Shown piece by piece: positions 23,771 through 33,779 of a stretch of DNA of 64,000 nt. This DNA is from Aldehydirespirator sp965221605 (GTDB lineage Bacteria; Actinomycetota; Acidimicrobiia; Acidimicrobiales; Aldehydirespiratoraceae). The translations under genes were made by a program, and so were the position numbers. Below the pieces are notes generated by a model. That model had not been told where the DNA came from. It saw nothing but the letters and a program-made list of their open reading frames with translations, and did no database searches. Location: assembly GCA_965221605.1 (NCBI GenBank), contig CBDCSK010000015.1, forward strand, positions 62,001 to 126,000. The letters run 5' to 3'. Numbering within the stretch: position 1 is the first letter of the stretch; the number at the start of each line of letters is the position of its first letter.

Positions 23771-26700
23771 GGCGGCGCAGGCGGCGTTGCCGCAGCTGAG
23801 TTTCGCACGCGCTACGAACCAGGTCAACGAAGACGCCGGCACGGTCTCGGTGACCGTGAATGCCGATCCAGCGCCGAGCGCCAACCTCACGGTGAGTTAT
23901 ACGGTCCAGGACCTTGAGGCGACGAGCGGAGACGACTTCACCGCGCCCTCGGGCTCGTTCACCATCGACGCCGGCGCGACGAGCGGCACGATCGTCATCG
24001 CGATCACCGATGACGACGTCTTCGAGAAACCTGAGGCTCTCCGACTGACACTCACTGCCTCGTCTGGCTACACCGTAGACGCGCCAAGGGGCAATACCAC
24101 CGTCAGCATCAGCGATAACGATCGCGCGGAGCTCACGCTTGGGCAGGCGTCGTACACGGTGTTGGAGAGCGGGGGCACCGTCGCGGTCATCGTCGACCTC
24201 AGCGAGACAGCGCCCGATGCGGTGAACGTCAGGCTCACCCTGGCCGACGGCACGGCGACGGGCTCCAGCGGCGGCGCCGGCGCCGACTTCGACAGCGACG
24301 TGCTGACGGCGACGATCGCGGCCGGGTCAGACACCGCAACGTTCAGCATCGCGATCACCGGCGACGGCGCAGCCGAGGCGGACGAGACGTTCACGGCGAC
24401 GCTCAGCAAGGGCAGCGGCGGCGTGACCGCGAACACGGACATCGGCAGCCCGCACGTCGCGACCGTCACCATCGCGGACGACGACCACGCGCAGGGGCTG
24501 CTGTTCGCCCCGCCCGCCGCCGGCCTGACGCTGGACGAGGGCGCCACGGCCACCTACACCGTCCGCCCGGCGACCGCGCCGACGGGCACGGTGACGGTGA
24601 CGATCACCGGCGCGGGCTCCGGCATCAACGTCGACACCGACCCCTCGATGGCGAGCGACCAGAACACGCTGACGTTCACGACGTCGGACTGGTACATCGC
24701 GCAAGAGGTGACCGTCAGCGCGGGCCAGGACTTGAACGCCGCGAACGAGATGGTCACGCTCACCCACGCGCCGACCGGCGGCGGCTATTCGTCGAGCCAC
24801 AACGCCGACTTCGTCGTCACGGCGGACGACGACGAGACGCAGGGCACCGTCAGCGTCGTGGAGAGCGACGGCGGCACGTCGGTGAGCGAGGACGGCACAT
24901 CAACGACGGACACGTACACCATCGAGCTCGATACAGCGCCGGCGGGCAACGTCGTGATCACGGCGACGGCAGGCGCAGGCGCGCAGGTCAGCTCGGACGG
25001 GACGAACTTCGGGTCGACCGCAACGCTCACGTTCACGCCGAGCGACCACACGGCGAAGACGATCACCGTGCGCGGCGTCAACGACGACATCGACAACGCG
25101 GGCGATGCGCGCACCGTGAGCATCACCCACGCCATCACCACGGGCGACGGCGGCGGCTACCCCACAACCCTGACCGTCGACCCCGTCAGCGTGACCGTCA
25201 CCGACGACGACACGGCCGGGGTGACGGTCACGCAGTCGGGCGGGAACACGGCCGTGGCCGAGGACGGCGGCACGGACACCTACACGGTGGCGCTGGACAC
25301 GCAGCCGCTGTCGAACGCGGTGGTCACGCTCACGAGCGGCACCCCGGGGGCGGCGCTGCTGAGCGGAGGCGGGCAGACGGATCAGGCCACGGTGACGCTG
25401 ACCTTCACGCCGTCGGCTTGGGGCGCGCAGACGGTGACCGTGCGGGGTGTGAACGACGACATCGACAACGAGAACGACCGCCGCGACGTGACGATCACCC
25501 AGGCGGTCACGACGGGCGACACGAACGGCAAGTACACCACCAGCACCTCCGTGGCGAACGTGTCCGTGAGGGTCAACGACGACGACACCGCGGCGGTGAC
25601 GATCACCGGGGGCCCGTTGACGGTCAACGAGGACCAGAGCGACACGGGAACCTACACGGTCGCGCTGGCCACACAGCCCATCGCCAACATCACGGTCACG
25701 GCCACGGCGCCGGCGGGCGCGCGGGTCAGCGACGACGGCGGCTCGACCTGGGGCACGTCGGTGGATCTGGTGTTCACGTCGGGCACGTCGGGCAACTGGG
25801 GCACGGCCCAGACGGTGACCGTGCGCGGCCACCAGGACATCATCGACAACCCCGGCAACCAGCGCGCCGTCACCATCACCCATGCGATCACGTCGGGCAA
25901 CGGCGACGGCATCCGCTACACGCCATCGACGCCGACCATCCGCAACGTCCCGGTGACGGTCACGGACGACGACGCCGCGCCGTCGAGTGTCGCGTTGAGC
26001 GTCGACGACTCGTCCGTGGGTGAGGGCGACGGCGCCACGACGATCACGGTGACTGCCACTGTGGGCGGTTCGACGCGCTGGGGCGCCCCGCAGACGGTGG
26101 CGGTGTCGGTGGCGGGCTCCGGCGGCCAGGGCGTCGTCGGCTTCACGGCGCAGCCCGCCACGTTCAGCATCAGCATCGCCGCGGGCGCGCGGACCGGCAC
26201 CGGGATGTTCACGCTCACCCCCACCGACGACAGCACCGTCGAGAACGCGGAGACGGTCACGGTCTCGGGCACTCACGGCAGCGCCACGGTCAGTCCCGCC
26301 ACGATCACCCTCACCGACGACGACACGGCCCCGGCGGCGCCGGTGACGGTGACGCTGGGCGCCTCAGACGGCGACTCCGACGGCAACGCCGTCGAGGGGG
26401 CGAGCGGCGCGACGGGCTACCGCACGGTCACGATCACGCTGGGGCGGGCGCTGACGGGCTCAGAGACCGTCACCGTGCCGCTGACCGTCGCGGGCGCGAC
26501 GGTGGCGACGGACTACACCTTCGCGCTGCAGCCGTCGCAGCAGTCAGGCGTGACGCTGGTCACGTCCAACCCGCACAGCGCCCAGGACCCGGCGGTGCGG
26601 TTCGCGGCGGGCGCGTCGAGCGCGACGCTGCGGCTGACCCCGGTCGACAACGGCGCCCGCACCCAGCCCTACGTCGTGATCGCCCACGGCGCCGGCGCGG

Positions 26701-26786
26701 CCGCGGGCGGCGGGGCGACGCTGGGAACCGTCTCCGGCGGGCCTGTCGGCGTCGTGCTCGTCGACGACGAGACCGGCGACGTCACG

Positions 26787-27460
26787 GTGCCGGCCGGCTG
26801 GGGCCTCAAGCCCTCGGCGCTGGGCGCGGGCGACGACTTCCGGCTGCTGTTCCGCACCTCCACGACACGCGACGCCACGTCGACGGACATCGCCGACTAC
26901 GACGCATTCATCCGCGACGTCGCGGCGACGATGGGGCACGCCGACATCCTGGCGTACGCGGGCTTCTTCCGGGTGTTCGCCTCGACGCGCGGCTCGTCGG
27001 GCTCGACGGGCACCACGGCGCGGGTGCACACCGGCATGGCGGCCGAGCACACCTCGCACGTGCCCTCGGGCGGCTGGAGCGACGGCTCCGCGGCGTCGAG
27101 CGTCGGGGACGCCGGCGTGGGCACGCCGATCTACTGGCTGAACGGCGAGATCCTCGCCAACAACTACGCCGACCTCTGCGACCAGGCGCTGCGCAGCGGC
27201 GGCGGCGTCACGACGGGCTGGGACCTCGCCGACCCGCGCAGCGAGGACGGCACCCAGAACAACCCGAACAGCCCCGGCCAGGCGCAGCAGGCGTGGACGG
27301 GCACCGGCAACGCCTGCGAGGCCTACGACTATCCGCTGGGCAACAGCCCGGACGTGTCCCGCGGAGCCTCCCACGAGACGACGTGGGCGTTCCTGCACCA
27401 GGCCCACAGCCCCCGGGCGCAGCAGCGCCCGCTCTACGGCATGTCGCCGGTGTTCAAGGT
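26787..27460 (+). other. Unnamed ~225-residue domain, third copy
   Basis: This copy reads WGLKPSALGAGDDFRLLFRT, then DIADYDAFIRDVAATMGHAD, YWLNGEILANNYADLCDQAL, GNACEAYDYPLG and RPLYGMSPVFKV. It is closest to the copy at 23084. The regular placement between Calx-beta blocks suggests a repeated functional head along the stalk. Confidence 0.6.
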
Positions 27461-29285
27461 GGCGGGCGCGGCTGCCACGCCGGTCGCGTCGTTCCATGGG
27501 GCCTCTTCGACCCTCGGAGAGGCGTCGGGCACCACGAATGTCCGGCTGAACCTCAGCCCCGCGCCCGCTGCCGGCATCACCGTGAGCTACACGCTGTCGG
27601 GCAGCGCGTCCCGCGGCAGCGACTACACCATCGCAGGCGTCGGATCCAACAACGGCACCGTTGCGGTCTCAGCCAACCAGAGCATCGTGAACATCCCCGT
27701 CGCCATCACAGACGACAGCGCGCAGGAGGGCTCCGAGACCATCGTGTTGACGCTCAACCCCGGCTCGGGCTACACCCTCACCGGCAGCACAAACCGTGTC
27801 CACACCCGCACCGTCACCGACGACGACACCGGCGGCGGGACGCCGATCGCGAGCTTCGCGGCGGCCTCGTCGAGGGTGGGCGAGGCGTCGGGGACGACGA
27901 GCCTCGTGGTGAACTTCAGCCCCGTGCCGTCGAGCGCCATCACCCTCAAGTACGAGCTGTCGGGCACCGCGGCGCTCGGCGCGGACTACACCATCAGCGG
28001 CGGGTCGGGGACGAGCCGAACGCTGAGCGTCAGCGCCGGGACGACGTCGGTGAACATCCCCATCGCCATCACGAACGACAGCGCACAGGAGAGCGGCGAG
28101 ACCGTCATCGTGACGCTGCTCAGCAGCATCCAGTACGCGCGCAACGAGCCGCTCATCCACACCCGCACGATCACCGACGACGACACCACGAACCCGCCCC
28201 CGCCGCCGCCACCGCCGCCGCCGGGTCCGTCGGGCCCGCCGCCGGCTGCTCCGGAGCCCGAGCCCGAGCCGGGGCCGGTCATCGAGCCCGAGACGTTCGA
28301 GGACTTCGAGGAGGTGTCGGCCGCCCTGCGAGCAGAGATGGACCACGCCCACGCGAAGGGCTGGCTCAACGGGGTCGGCTGCGACGCCGGGATGCTGTGC
28401 CCGGGCGACGCGATGCTCCGCTGGCAGGTGGCGGTGATGATCGTGCGGGCCGTCGACGGCGCCGAGCCCGACCCGGTGACCAGGACGCGTTTCGCCGACG
28501 TGGATCCCACGGCGTGGTGGGCCGCCCACGTGCAGCGCCTCTCCCGGCTCCGGATCACCTACGGCTGTGCCGCGGACCGGTTCTGTCCCGAGGCGCCCAT
28601 CACCCGGGCCGAGGCCGCCTCACTGCTGGCACGCGCCTACGGGCTGACCGCGCCCACGCCGGTGGCCTTCTCGGACCTCGACCCCGACAGCGTGCACGCC
28701 GACGCGGTCGCCGCTCTGCCACTACTTCGGCGTCACCTACGGCTGCGACGCGGCGCGCAACCGCTACTGCCCCTATCAGCCGCTGACCCGCGAGCAGGCC
28801 GCCAGCCTGCTCGTGCGGGCCGAGCGCATCGCCACCGGCCCCGGAGGCGTGCCGACCCCGCCCGAGGCGCCGTCGCTCAGAGTCACGGCCGGCCCCGCAG
28901 TCGTCGAGGGCGAAGCGGCCGTATTCATCATCTCGGCCAGCCCGGCGCCCGGCTGGGCCGTGGCCGTGCGCTACACGCTCACCCAGAGCGGAGGCGACGC
29001 AGCCACCGCCGCAACCGGCGCCAAGATCGTCCGGATCAACCGCGCCCGCACCCTGGTGCGCATCGGCACCCACAACGACGACACCGACGAACCCGACACC
29101 GAGCTGACCCTCACCCTCGTACCGGCCGGCGGCTACCGCATAGCCTCCCCCGAAGCCACGGTAACCATCGCCGACAACGACTGACGACACTGCTGGGTCC
29201 AGCCACACCCCCGCCCCCTTCTCTTCGTTATTGACGGCGACTAGGGCCACGACCCGCAGCATCCCGGGGGTCCACGTAACGCGGG

Positions 29286-29606
29286 TCAGTAGCGGATGTC
29301 AAGGGCGTAGCGCAGGGCTCGGTCGAGTTCGGCCTGCTTCAGCTCGTCTAGGTGGCCCACGGGGTCAAGGTCCAGGTTCAGCTTGGGGATGGTCACGATG
29401 CTGTCGCAATTGATGATGCTCTCGTCGAGACCGTGATCGGGCCCGACCTCGACCTCCGAATCGATGCCCCGCACAGTGCGGGTAATGAGTGCGCAAGTCA
29501 CGGAGGCTCGCACGCCGGCAGCTGCATCTCTGGTAAGCACGCACACGGGCCGTCTACCGGCTGGCGGACCAAGATCGGCCCAATAGATCTCGCCTCGTGC
29601 TACCAC
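29286..29606 (-). CDS. MazF/PemK-type endoribonuclease toxin
   Basis: The 106-residue protein starts VARGEIYWADLGPPAGRRPV, the typical N-terminal strand and loop of the MazF/PemK fold. It continues with VCVLTRDAA, TCALITRTVRG and a C-terminal helix LKQAELDRALRYALDIRY. It would cleave mRNA when free of its antitoxin. The GTG start at 29606 overlaps the antitoxin stop by 7 bases, the usual antitoxin-first toxin-antitoxin layout. A 78-bp fragment of the same gene is found at 15414-15491. The cysteine, arginine and threonine positions of the active face appear present, but activity is not shown by sequence alone. Confidence 0.85.
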   Translation of the reverse strand: MVARGEIYWADLGPPAGRRPVCVLTRDAAAGVRASVTCALITRTVRGIDSEVEVGPDHGLDESIINCDSIVTIPKLNLDLDPVGHLDELKQAELDRALRYALDIRY

Positions 29607-29851
29607 TCCGGCGCGGTGCGGGCTGCGATCCGGGCTGCGGACTCGATGAGTGCGGGATCCTCGGGCAGGCGGCGGTACGCCTCGATCAAGCGCCGGTCGG
29701 CGGCCAGCCGCTCGTTGGCGTCGATGACGGCCCGTGCCCCCTCCCGCAGCAGGGCGGACCGGCTGGAGTGTCGCGCCCGTGCAATCTCGTCGAGCCTGTC
29801 GACTAGGTCGTCATCGAGCTGTACGAGCACTTCTCGGCGAGCCACTCCCAT
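29600..29851 (-). CDS. Ribbon-helix-helix antitoxin
   Basis: From ATG 29851 the product has 83 residues. The N-terminus REVLVQLDDDLVDRLDEIAR followed by ARHSSRSALLREGARAVIDA is a CopG/Arc-type ribbon-helix-helix DNA-binding domain. The C-terminal part (DRRLIEAYRRLPEDPALIES) would wrap the toxin. The ORF is open further upstream to 29911, but the start at 29851 fits the domain and lies within the operator palindrome. It overlaps mazF by 7 bases and follows the McrBC-like remnant by 57 bases. It probably represses its own operon together with the toxin. Confidence 0.82.
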   Translation of the reverse strand: MGVARREVLVQLDDDLVDRLDEIARARHSSRSALLREGARAVIDANERLAADRRLIEAYRRLPEDPALIESAARIAARTAPEW

Positions 29852-29868
29852 ATGGTAGTCCATATGGG
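29847..29868 (-). promoter_or_regulatory. Operator palindrome of the toxin-antitoxin operon
   Basis: Half-sites CCCATATGG (29847-29855) and CCATATGGG (29860-29868) are exact inverted repeats separated by TAGT. The antitoxin ATG (29851-29849) lies inside the left half. Binding by the RHH antitoxin would block both transcription and translation starts. Confidence 0.6.
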
Positions 29869-29907
29869 ACGTGGTCGCGTCGTGTCTTGCAGTCTCTCCT
29901 GGGTCGG

Positions 29908-30863
29908 TCAAGCTGCGATGGCCCTGATGCGGGCCTCGTCCCGCAGCTTGCAGACCCGCACAGCGAGCCGATCGACGCTCGACCTGATCGCCTCGATCGA
30001 GCCGGCAAGATCGATGGTGGCGACCTCCAGGCGCTTGTCGCCATGGCGCACCGCATACTCAACGGGCTCGGCCTCTCCCTTGGCGTACACGGGCAGGTCG
30101 AGCGCGGTGGCGTAGGCGAGGATCTGGTACACATCGGCGTTAGGGATGGCCTTGATGTCGATGCGCTTGTACTTGGCGTCGCCCACGAAGGTGCAGATGT
30201 CACCGTCCCACCAAGTGAGGTCGGGCTCGAGGAGGAGTCGCTGCCGGTGGTCGTTGAGCGGCTGGTCGAGGTAGATCGACGGGAGGTGACGGTCGTCAGA
30301 GCGGAGCGTGTGCTCGGTGACCCCAAGGGACTCCCGCAGCGCCTGGGTCACAAACCCTTGGAACAATTCATTCATGTTGACTTGGCGCTTGTCGCGCAGC
30401 AGCCTCGTGATCTTGCGCAGGTGACTGACGTCCCACATGAGCTCGGCAGCGAGTTCGTTCAGGTCATCCGCTAGCGTTGGCGATTCGTTCGGGTCGTCCG
30501 CTGGCGTGGGCGGTTTCGGTAACTCGCTGTTGCACACCCACCAAACGAGTGACTCCGCCTCAAGGCGGTTGGCCGGCATTCCGGTGCTGCACTCGATCAG
30601 ACGGTCGAAGAACTTGAGCGCGTGCTCGTATGTTTCTCCCTCGTCGGCGCCCTTGCTGGGTGCGGGATGCCCGGTCTGCCCAAATGCCCACTTCAGCTCA
30701 CTGGACTTGAAGACCGGATAGTCAGTGCCCAAGGCCATTAGGAGGGTCGATACTGGCCTCAACCTCGTTCCGACGCCCCTCAGGCGCGGATGGTCAGGCA
30801 CCTGCCGAAGGAACTCGCGAATACGTTCCGCTGGCGGAGTGTCGAGGGGTCTGTGTTGGGCAT
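29908..30863 (-). pseudogene. McrB-McrC chimera, frameshifted remnant of a modification-dependent restriction system
   Basis: The C-terminal half is McrC-like: LRKITRLLRDKRQVNMNELF is followed by the PD-(D/E)XK core RLLLEPDLTWWDGDICTFVG DAKYK and then DVYQILAYATALDLPVYAKG. The N-terminal part (LRPVSTLLMALGTDYPVFKS, then GADEGETYEHALKFFDRLIE) resembles the N-terminal region of McrB-type proteins. The AAA+ GTPase part of McrB and the start of McrC are missing, so the gene looks like a fusion left by a large deletion. The joint (30451-30510) holds a 30-bp imperfect tandem repeat. The true start ATG 30863 (MPNTDPST) is separated from the rest (PPAERIREFLRQVPDHPRLR) by a one-base deletion near 30840. 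The McrC and McrB assignments are from motif memory. Confidence 0.5.
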
Positions 30864-31118
30864 GGTGAATCCCGCTCCGTTACCGGTTGTCAGCTTGCGG
30901 TCCGACACTGCCCCGAGGGCACCGCGGCGAGTGTAGAGCCTCGCTGAGACACGGATGCCGGGCCGGCCGCTGGACGTGAGGCCGCTGCAGTGCATGATGA
31001 CATCCGGTTTCGAGGCAGGTTTGCCTTGCTCTGATTGCGCGTCTTGGGAAGGGACACTTGAGCAAAGTGCAGATTCAGGCTGGTCTTTCGATGACCCGCC
31101 GCAGGCGCGGCGCGGTGG

Positions 31119-32411
31119 TCAGCGGGGGTGTACTCGCACCAAGCAGGGGTCGGCGGCTCGGGCGACGCCCCCGATCTGGCCCGGCCTGGGCGAGGCGTGG
31201 CTGAACCTCGGCTCCAGGTCGAAAGCCCCGAACAGGCGCTCGATCACCCGCACCATCGCGGTCACCGAGAACGGGCGGGCTGGGCAGGCGTGCACGCCGT
31301 GGCCGAAGGTGGTGACCGCCTCCGCTGGGAGTCCCGCGGGCGACACCAGCGAGCGTCCCTGCCACCTGTCGGGATCGTAGCGGTCGAGTCCGGGCGCCCC
31401 GGCCAGGTTCGTCAAGGGCAGGAAGGTGGCCAGCGTGGCCCCGGGCGACACGTCGTAGGTCACCGCGCCGTCGTTCACGGTGACCGGCGCCAGAACGGAG
31501 CGCAACATGATTGACCGCTGACCGATGCGGGTGGACTCGAGCACGCAGCGCGACGCAAGGTCCCGGTCCCGGCCGTCCGCGGCCCTGACCCGGGCCAGCA
31601 CGGCAGGATGCTGCACCAGGTGCAGCAGCGACCATCCGAGCGCCGCGAACATGTTCGACATCGAGGCCAGATGCACCAGGATCACATCCCGGGCGATGCC
31701 GCTCAGCCGCTCCGGCCCGGTCGTGTCGGCCCATTTCCCGATGATCGTGCCCAGCAGGTCGTCTCCGGGCGCGCCGCGGGCCGCGACCGACTCGGCGATG
31801 ATCTGTTCGGCCGCGGCCATCGCCTCGTACTCCGGGGCCTTGCCCGATTGCGCAACCTCCCGCATCCGGGTGGGGGCCACGAACGCCTCCGCGCCGTCGA
31901 GCGCGTCCAGGGCGACGATCAGCTCGTCGAAGCGCGGCGAGTCCAGAATCTCCATGCCGGCCCAGCTGGCCAGGCCCATGCTGTGGCCGAGGCGGCGGGT
32001 GAAGTCGAACAGTTCGATCTCGTCGCCGGGGCTCAGCCCGGTGAGCCGCCGCGAGATGGCCTCCTCCAGCGCGTCGAGGTAGCCGCGCACATCGGAGCGC
32101 CCGAACAGCTCGTGGGGCAGGGTGCGGCGGCCCTCGAACAGTTCGTGGGGCAGCTTGCGCACCAGCATCTTCCAGTCGGCGATGCCCTTGCTGGCGGTCT
32201 GCTCGGGCACGGCGTAGAATTCCTGCAGGCCCTGCGCCGAGAACAGGAACAGGTAGCGGTCGCGGCCGCTGTCGATCACGAACGTGTCACCGCAGTCCGA
32301 CCGGGCGGCGCCGATGGCTGCCACAGTGTCGGCGACCGCACCGTCCCACGGCATCACGCAGTCCGCGACCGGTGGCATCGGCTCGATCGGCGGAGGAACG
32401 CCCATGCTCAC
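31119..32411 (-). CDS. Cytochrome P450
   Basis: This is a 430-residue haem mono-oxygenase. The haem-binding loop is FGHGVHACPARPFS with the axial Cys near residue 383. The K-helix ExxR is in ESTRIGQRSIMLRSV, and the I-helix region is HLASMSNMFAALGWSLLHLV, which lacks the usual A/G-G-x-D/E-T motif. A short internal duplication gives KLPHELF and TLPHELF twelve residues apart near position 86-105. Start GTG 32411 or ATG 32405 are both possible. No ferredoxin or reductase is adjacent, and the substrate is unknown. The I-helix change may mean altered oxygen activation. Confidence 0.88.
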   Translation of the reverse strand: MSMGVPPPIEPMPPVADCVMPWDGAVADTVAAIGAARSDCGDTFVIDSGRDRYLFLFSAQGLQEFYAVPEQTASKGIADWKMLVRKLPHELFEGRRTLPHELFGRSDVRGYLDALEEAISRRLTGLSPGDEIELFDFTRRLGHSMGLASWAGMEILDSPRFDELIVALDALDGAEAFVAPTRMREVAQSGKAPEYEAMAAAEQIIAESVAARGAPGDDLLGTIIGKWADTTGPERLSGIARDVILVHLASMSNMFAALGWSLLHLVQHPAVLARVRAADGRDRDLASRCVLESTRIGQRSIMLRSVLAPVTVNDGAVTYDVSPGATLATFLPLTNLAGAPGLDRYDPDRWQGRSLVSPAGLPAEAVTTFGHGVHACPARPFSVTAMVRVIERLFGAFDLEPRFSHASPRPGQIGGVARAADPCLVRVHPR

Positions 32412-32577
32412 ATTCTTCTATGGAGTCGCCCCGAGCGCCGGGCACACCGCGCGCCGCCCCGGCGATGCAGCCTTCCAACCAGTCATGGAGTGGTCCCGGC
32501 GTGGGCGCCGCATGCCCGATGCCGGCACGCAACGTCACCCGGCCGGGGGATTCTCCCCTGGCTATCCTGCTTCAGCG

Positions 32578-32679
32578 ATGAGTCCGTGGATGGCGCCGGT
32601 GACCGTCTCCGGGTCGGGGGCGGGCCCGATCGCGGCTCTGGCACTGGCCGGCGGGCTGCCCGAGCCATGCTGCTGGTGA
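32578..32679 (+). other. 33-codon ORF overlapping the methyltransferase start
   Basis: TATCCT (32563-32568) stands 9 bases before ATG 32578. The ORF reads MSPWMAPVTVSGSGAGPIAA and ends PCCW, 10 bases inside the methyltransferase gene. It may be a leader ORF that couples translation, or chance. Confidence 0.25.
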
Positions 32680-33779
32680 CGGTCGGGCAGCGCCTCGCAA
32701 GCAGGATCGCGGCCCGGGGACCCATCCCCGTATCGGAGTTCATTGAGGCCTGCCTCTACGACGCCGACGGCGGCTTCTACATGCGGGGCGGGCGCGCCGG
32801 CGGCCGCTCCGGCCATTTCCTGACCGCGCCGGAGGTCGGGCCGCTGTTCGGCGCGGTCCTGGCCCGAGCCCTCGACGGGTGGTGGGCGCAGCTGGGCGAG
32901 CCCGCGCCGTTCACGGTGGTCGACTGGGGCGCGGGGCCGGGCACCCTGGCCCGCTCGGTCCTGGCCGCTGAGCCACGCTGCCTGTCGGCGGGTGCTTTGG
33001 ACTGGATAGCGCTGGAGCGTTCGCCGGCGCAGCGGGCCCTGCACCCCGACCACCCGGTAGTCAGGAGCGCCCCCCGGCTGCCGGATGTGCTGCCGGGGGG
33101 CGCGCCCGCGGGCGTGGTAGTGGCCAACGAACTGCTCGACAACCTGCCCTTCGACATCGTCCGCCGCACTTCCGGCGGCTGGGAGGAGCTGCGTGTCACC
33201 GTCGGTGAGGCGTCGGGCCGCCGCGGGTTCTCGCTGATCGGGGCGCCGGCTCCGGCCGAACTCGTGGCCGGCTTGCCGGAGGTGGCGGTCGGAGCGCGGG
33301 TACCTGTCCAACGGGCGGCGCGCGACTGGGTGGCCGACGCGCACCGAGCGCTCGGAGCGGGCTGGATCGTGGCTCTCGACTACGGCGCCGACACCCGGAT
33401 CCTGGCCGGGCGGGCCGGCCCATCGGATGATCCCGCCGCCGGACTGGGCTGGCTGCGAACTCACCGGCACCATCAGGGCGGCTCGTCGTGGCTCGCCGAG
33501 CCGGGGTCATGCGACATCGCCGCCGACGTCGCCCTCGACCAGGTCCAGGTCGCGCACGGGGCGGACGTGTGCTCCCAGGCCGAGTTCCTCCGGGCCCACG
33601 GCATCGAGGAGCTGGTGGCCGAGGGCCGGGCCGCGTGGGCCGACCGAGCCGCGGTCGGCGACCTGGAGGCGATGCGGGCTCGCAGCCGTATCTCGGAGGC
33701 CGAGGCCCTGCTGGACCCGGCCGGCATGGGCGCCTTCAGCGCGCTGGTCTGGACCGTGGGCCAGAGGCCGAGCGGATAG
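32667..33779 (+). CDS. SAM-dependent methyltransferase, MidA/NDUFAF7 family
   Basis: The 370-residue protein belongs to COG1565. It begins with the family block RGPIPVSEFIEACLYDADGG and SGHFLTAPEVGPLFGAVLAR. It then has the SAM-binding loop FTVVDWGAGPGTLARSVLAA and VVANELLDNLPFDIV. The mitochondrial member NDUFAF7 methylates an arginine of the complex I 49-kDa subunit, the NuoD homologue. A similar role for this protein is possible, since the window encodes NuoD, but is not shown. ATG 32667 is chosen; GTG 32676 is an alternative. The last codons (QRPSG) are part of a dispersed repeat that also occurs inverted at 63.1 kb. Confidence 0.82.
   Translation: MLLVTVGQRLASRIAARGPIPVSEFIEACLYDADGGFYMRGGRAGGRSGHFLTAPEVGPLFGAVLARALDGWWAQLGEPAPFTVVDWGAGPGTLARSVLAAEPRCLSAGALDWIALERSPAQRALHPDHPVVRSAPRLPDVLPGGAPAGVVVANELLDNLPFDIVRRTSGGWEELRVTVGEASGRRGFSLIGAPAPAELVAGLPEVAVGARVPVQRAARDWVADAHRALGAGWIVALDYGADTRILAGRAGPSDDPAAGLGWLRTHRHHQGGSSWLAEPGSCDIAADVALDQVQVAHGADVCSQAEFLRAHGIEELVAEGRAAWADRAAVGDLEAMRARSRISEAEALLDPAGMGAFSALVWTVGQRPSG

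Larger units (their letters stand above)
21619..29184 (+). pseudogene. Giant Calx-beta/SLH surface protein, 3' part (IS-cut, frameshifted)
   Basis: This is the continuation of the gene from 17074; joined, it would encode about 3,494 residues if the frameshift is corrected by one base. It contains many Calx-beta repeats (for example VNEDAGTVSVTV with AITDDDVFEKPEALRLTL). Three longer repeats contain TVRGVNDDIDN or TVRGHQDIIDN. Two further copies of the roughly 200-residue domain lie at about 23084-23770 and 26787-27460. Then come a poly-Pro linker and three SLH-like repeats with cysteine pairs (GVGCDAGMLCPGD, TYGCAADRFCPEA, TYGCDAARNRYCPYQ). A shift of one base near 28711-28722 breaks the third SLH repeat; the correct frame then runs to TGA 29182-29184. 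The role would be cell-surface attachment or adhesion. It has no start of its own after the IS insertion. Confidence 0.8.

Noticed and set aside
28723..29234. C-terminal extension of the giant-protein frame to 29234
   Set aside because: After about 28720 this frame is Arg/Pro-rich and the SLH and final Calx-beta-like sequence continues in the next frame to 29184, so the extension is a frameshift product.
30864..31118. Gene in the gap between the McrBC remnant and the P450
   Set aside because: Short frames only, none with a start signal or recognisable sequence. I see nothing in it.
31608..32640. N-terminal 350 residues of the long plus-strand ORF 31608-33779
   Set aside because: They lie antisense to the P450 gene and have shadow composition. 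The methyltransferase starts at 32667.
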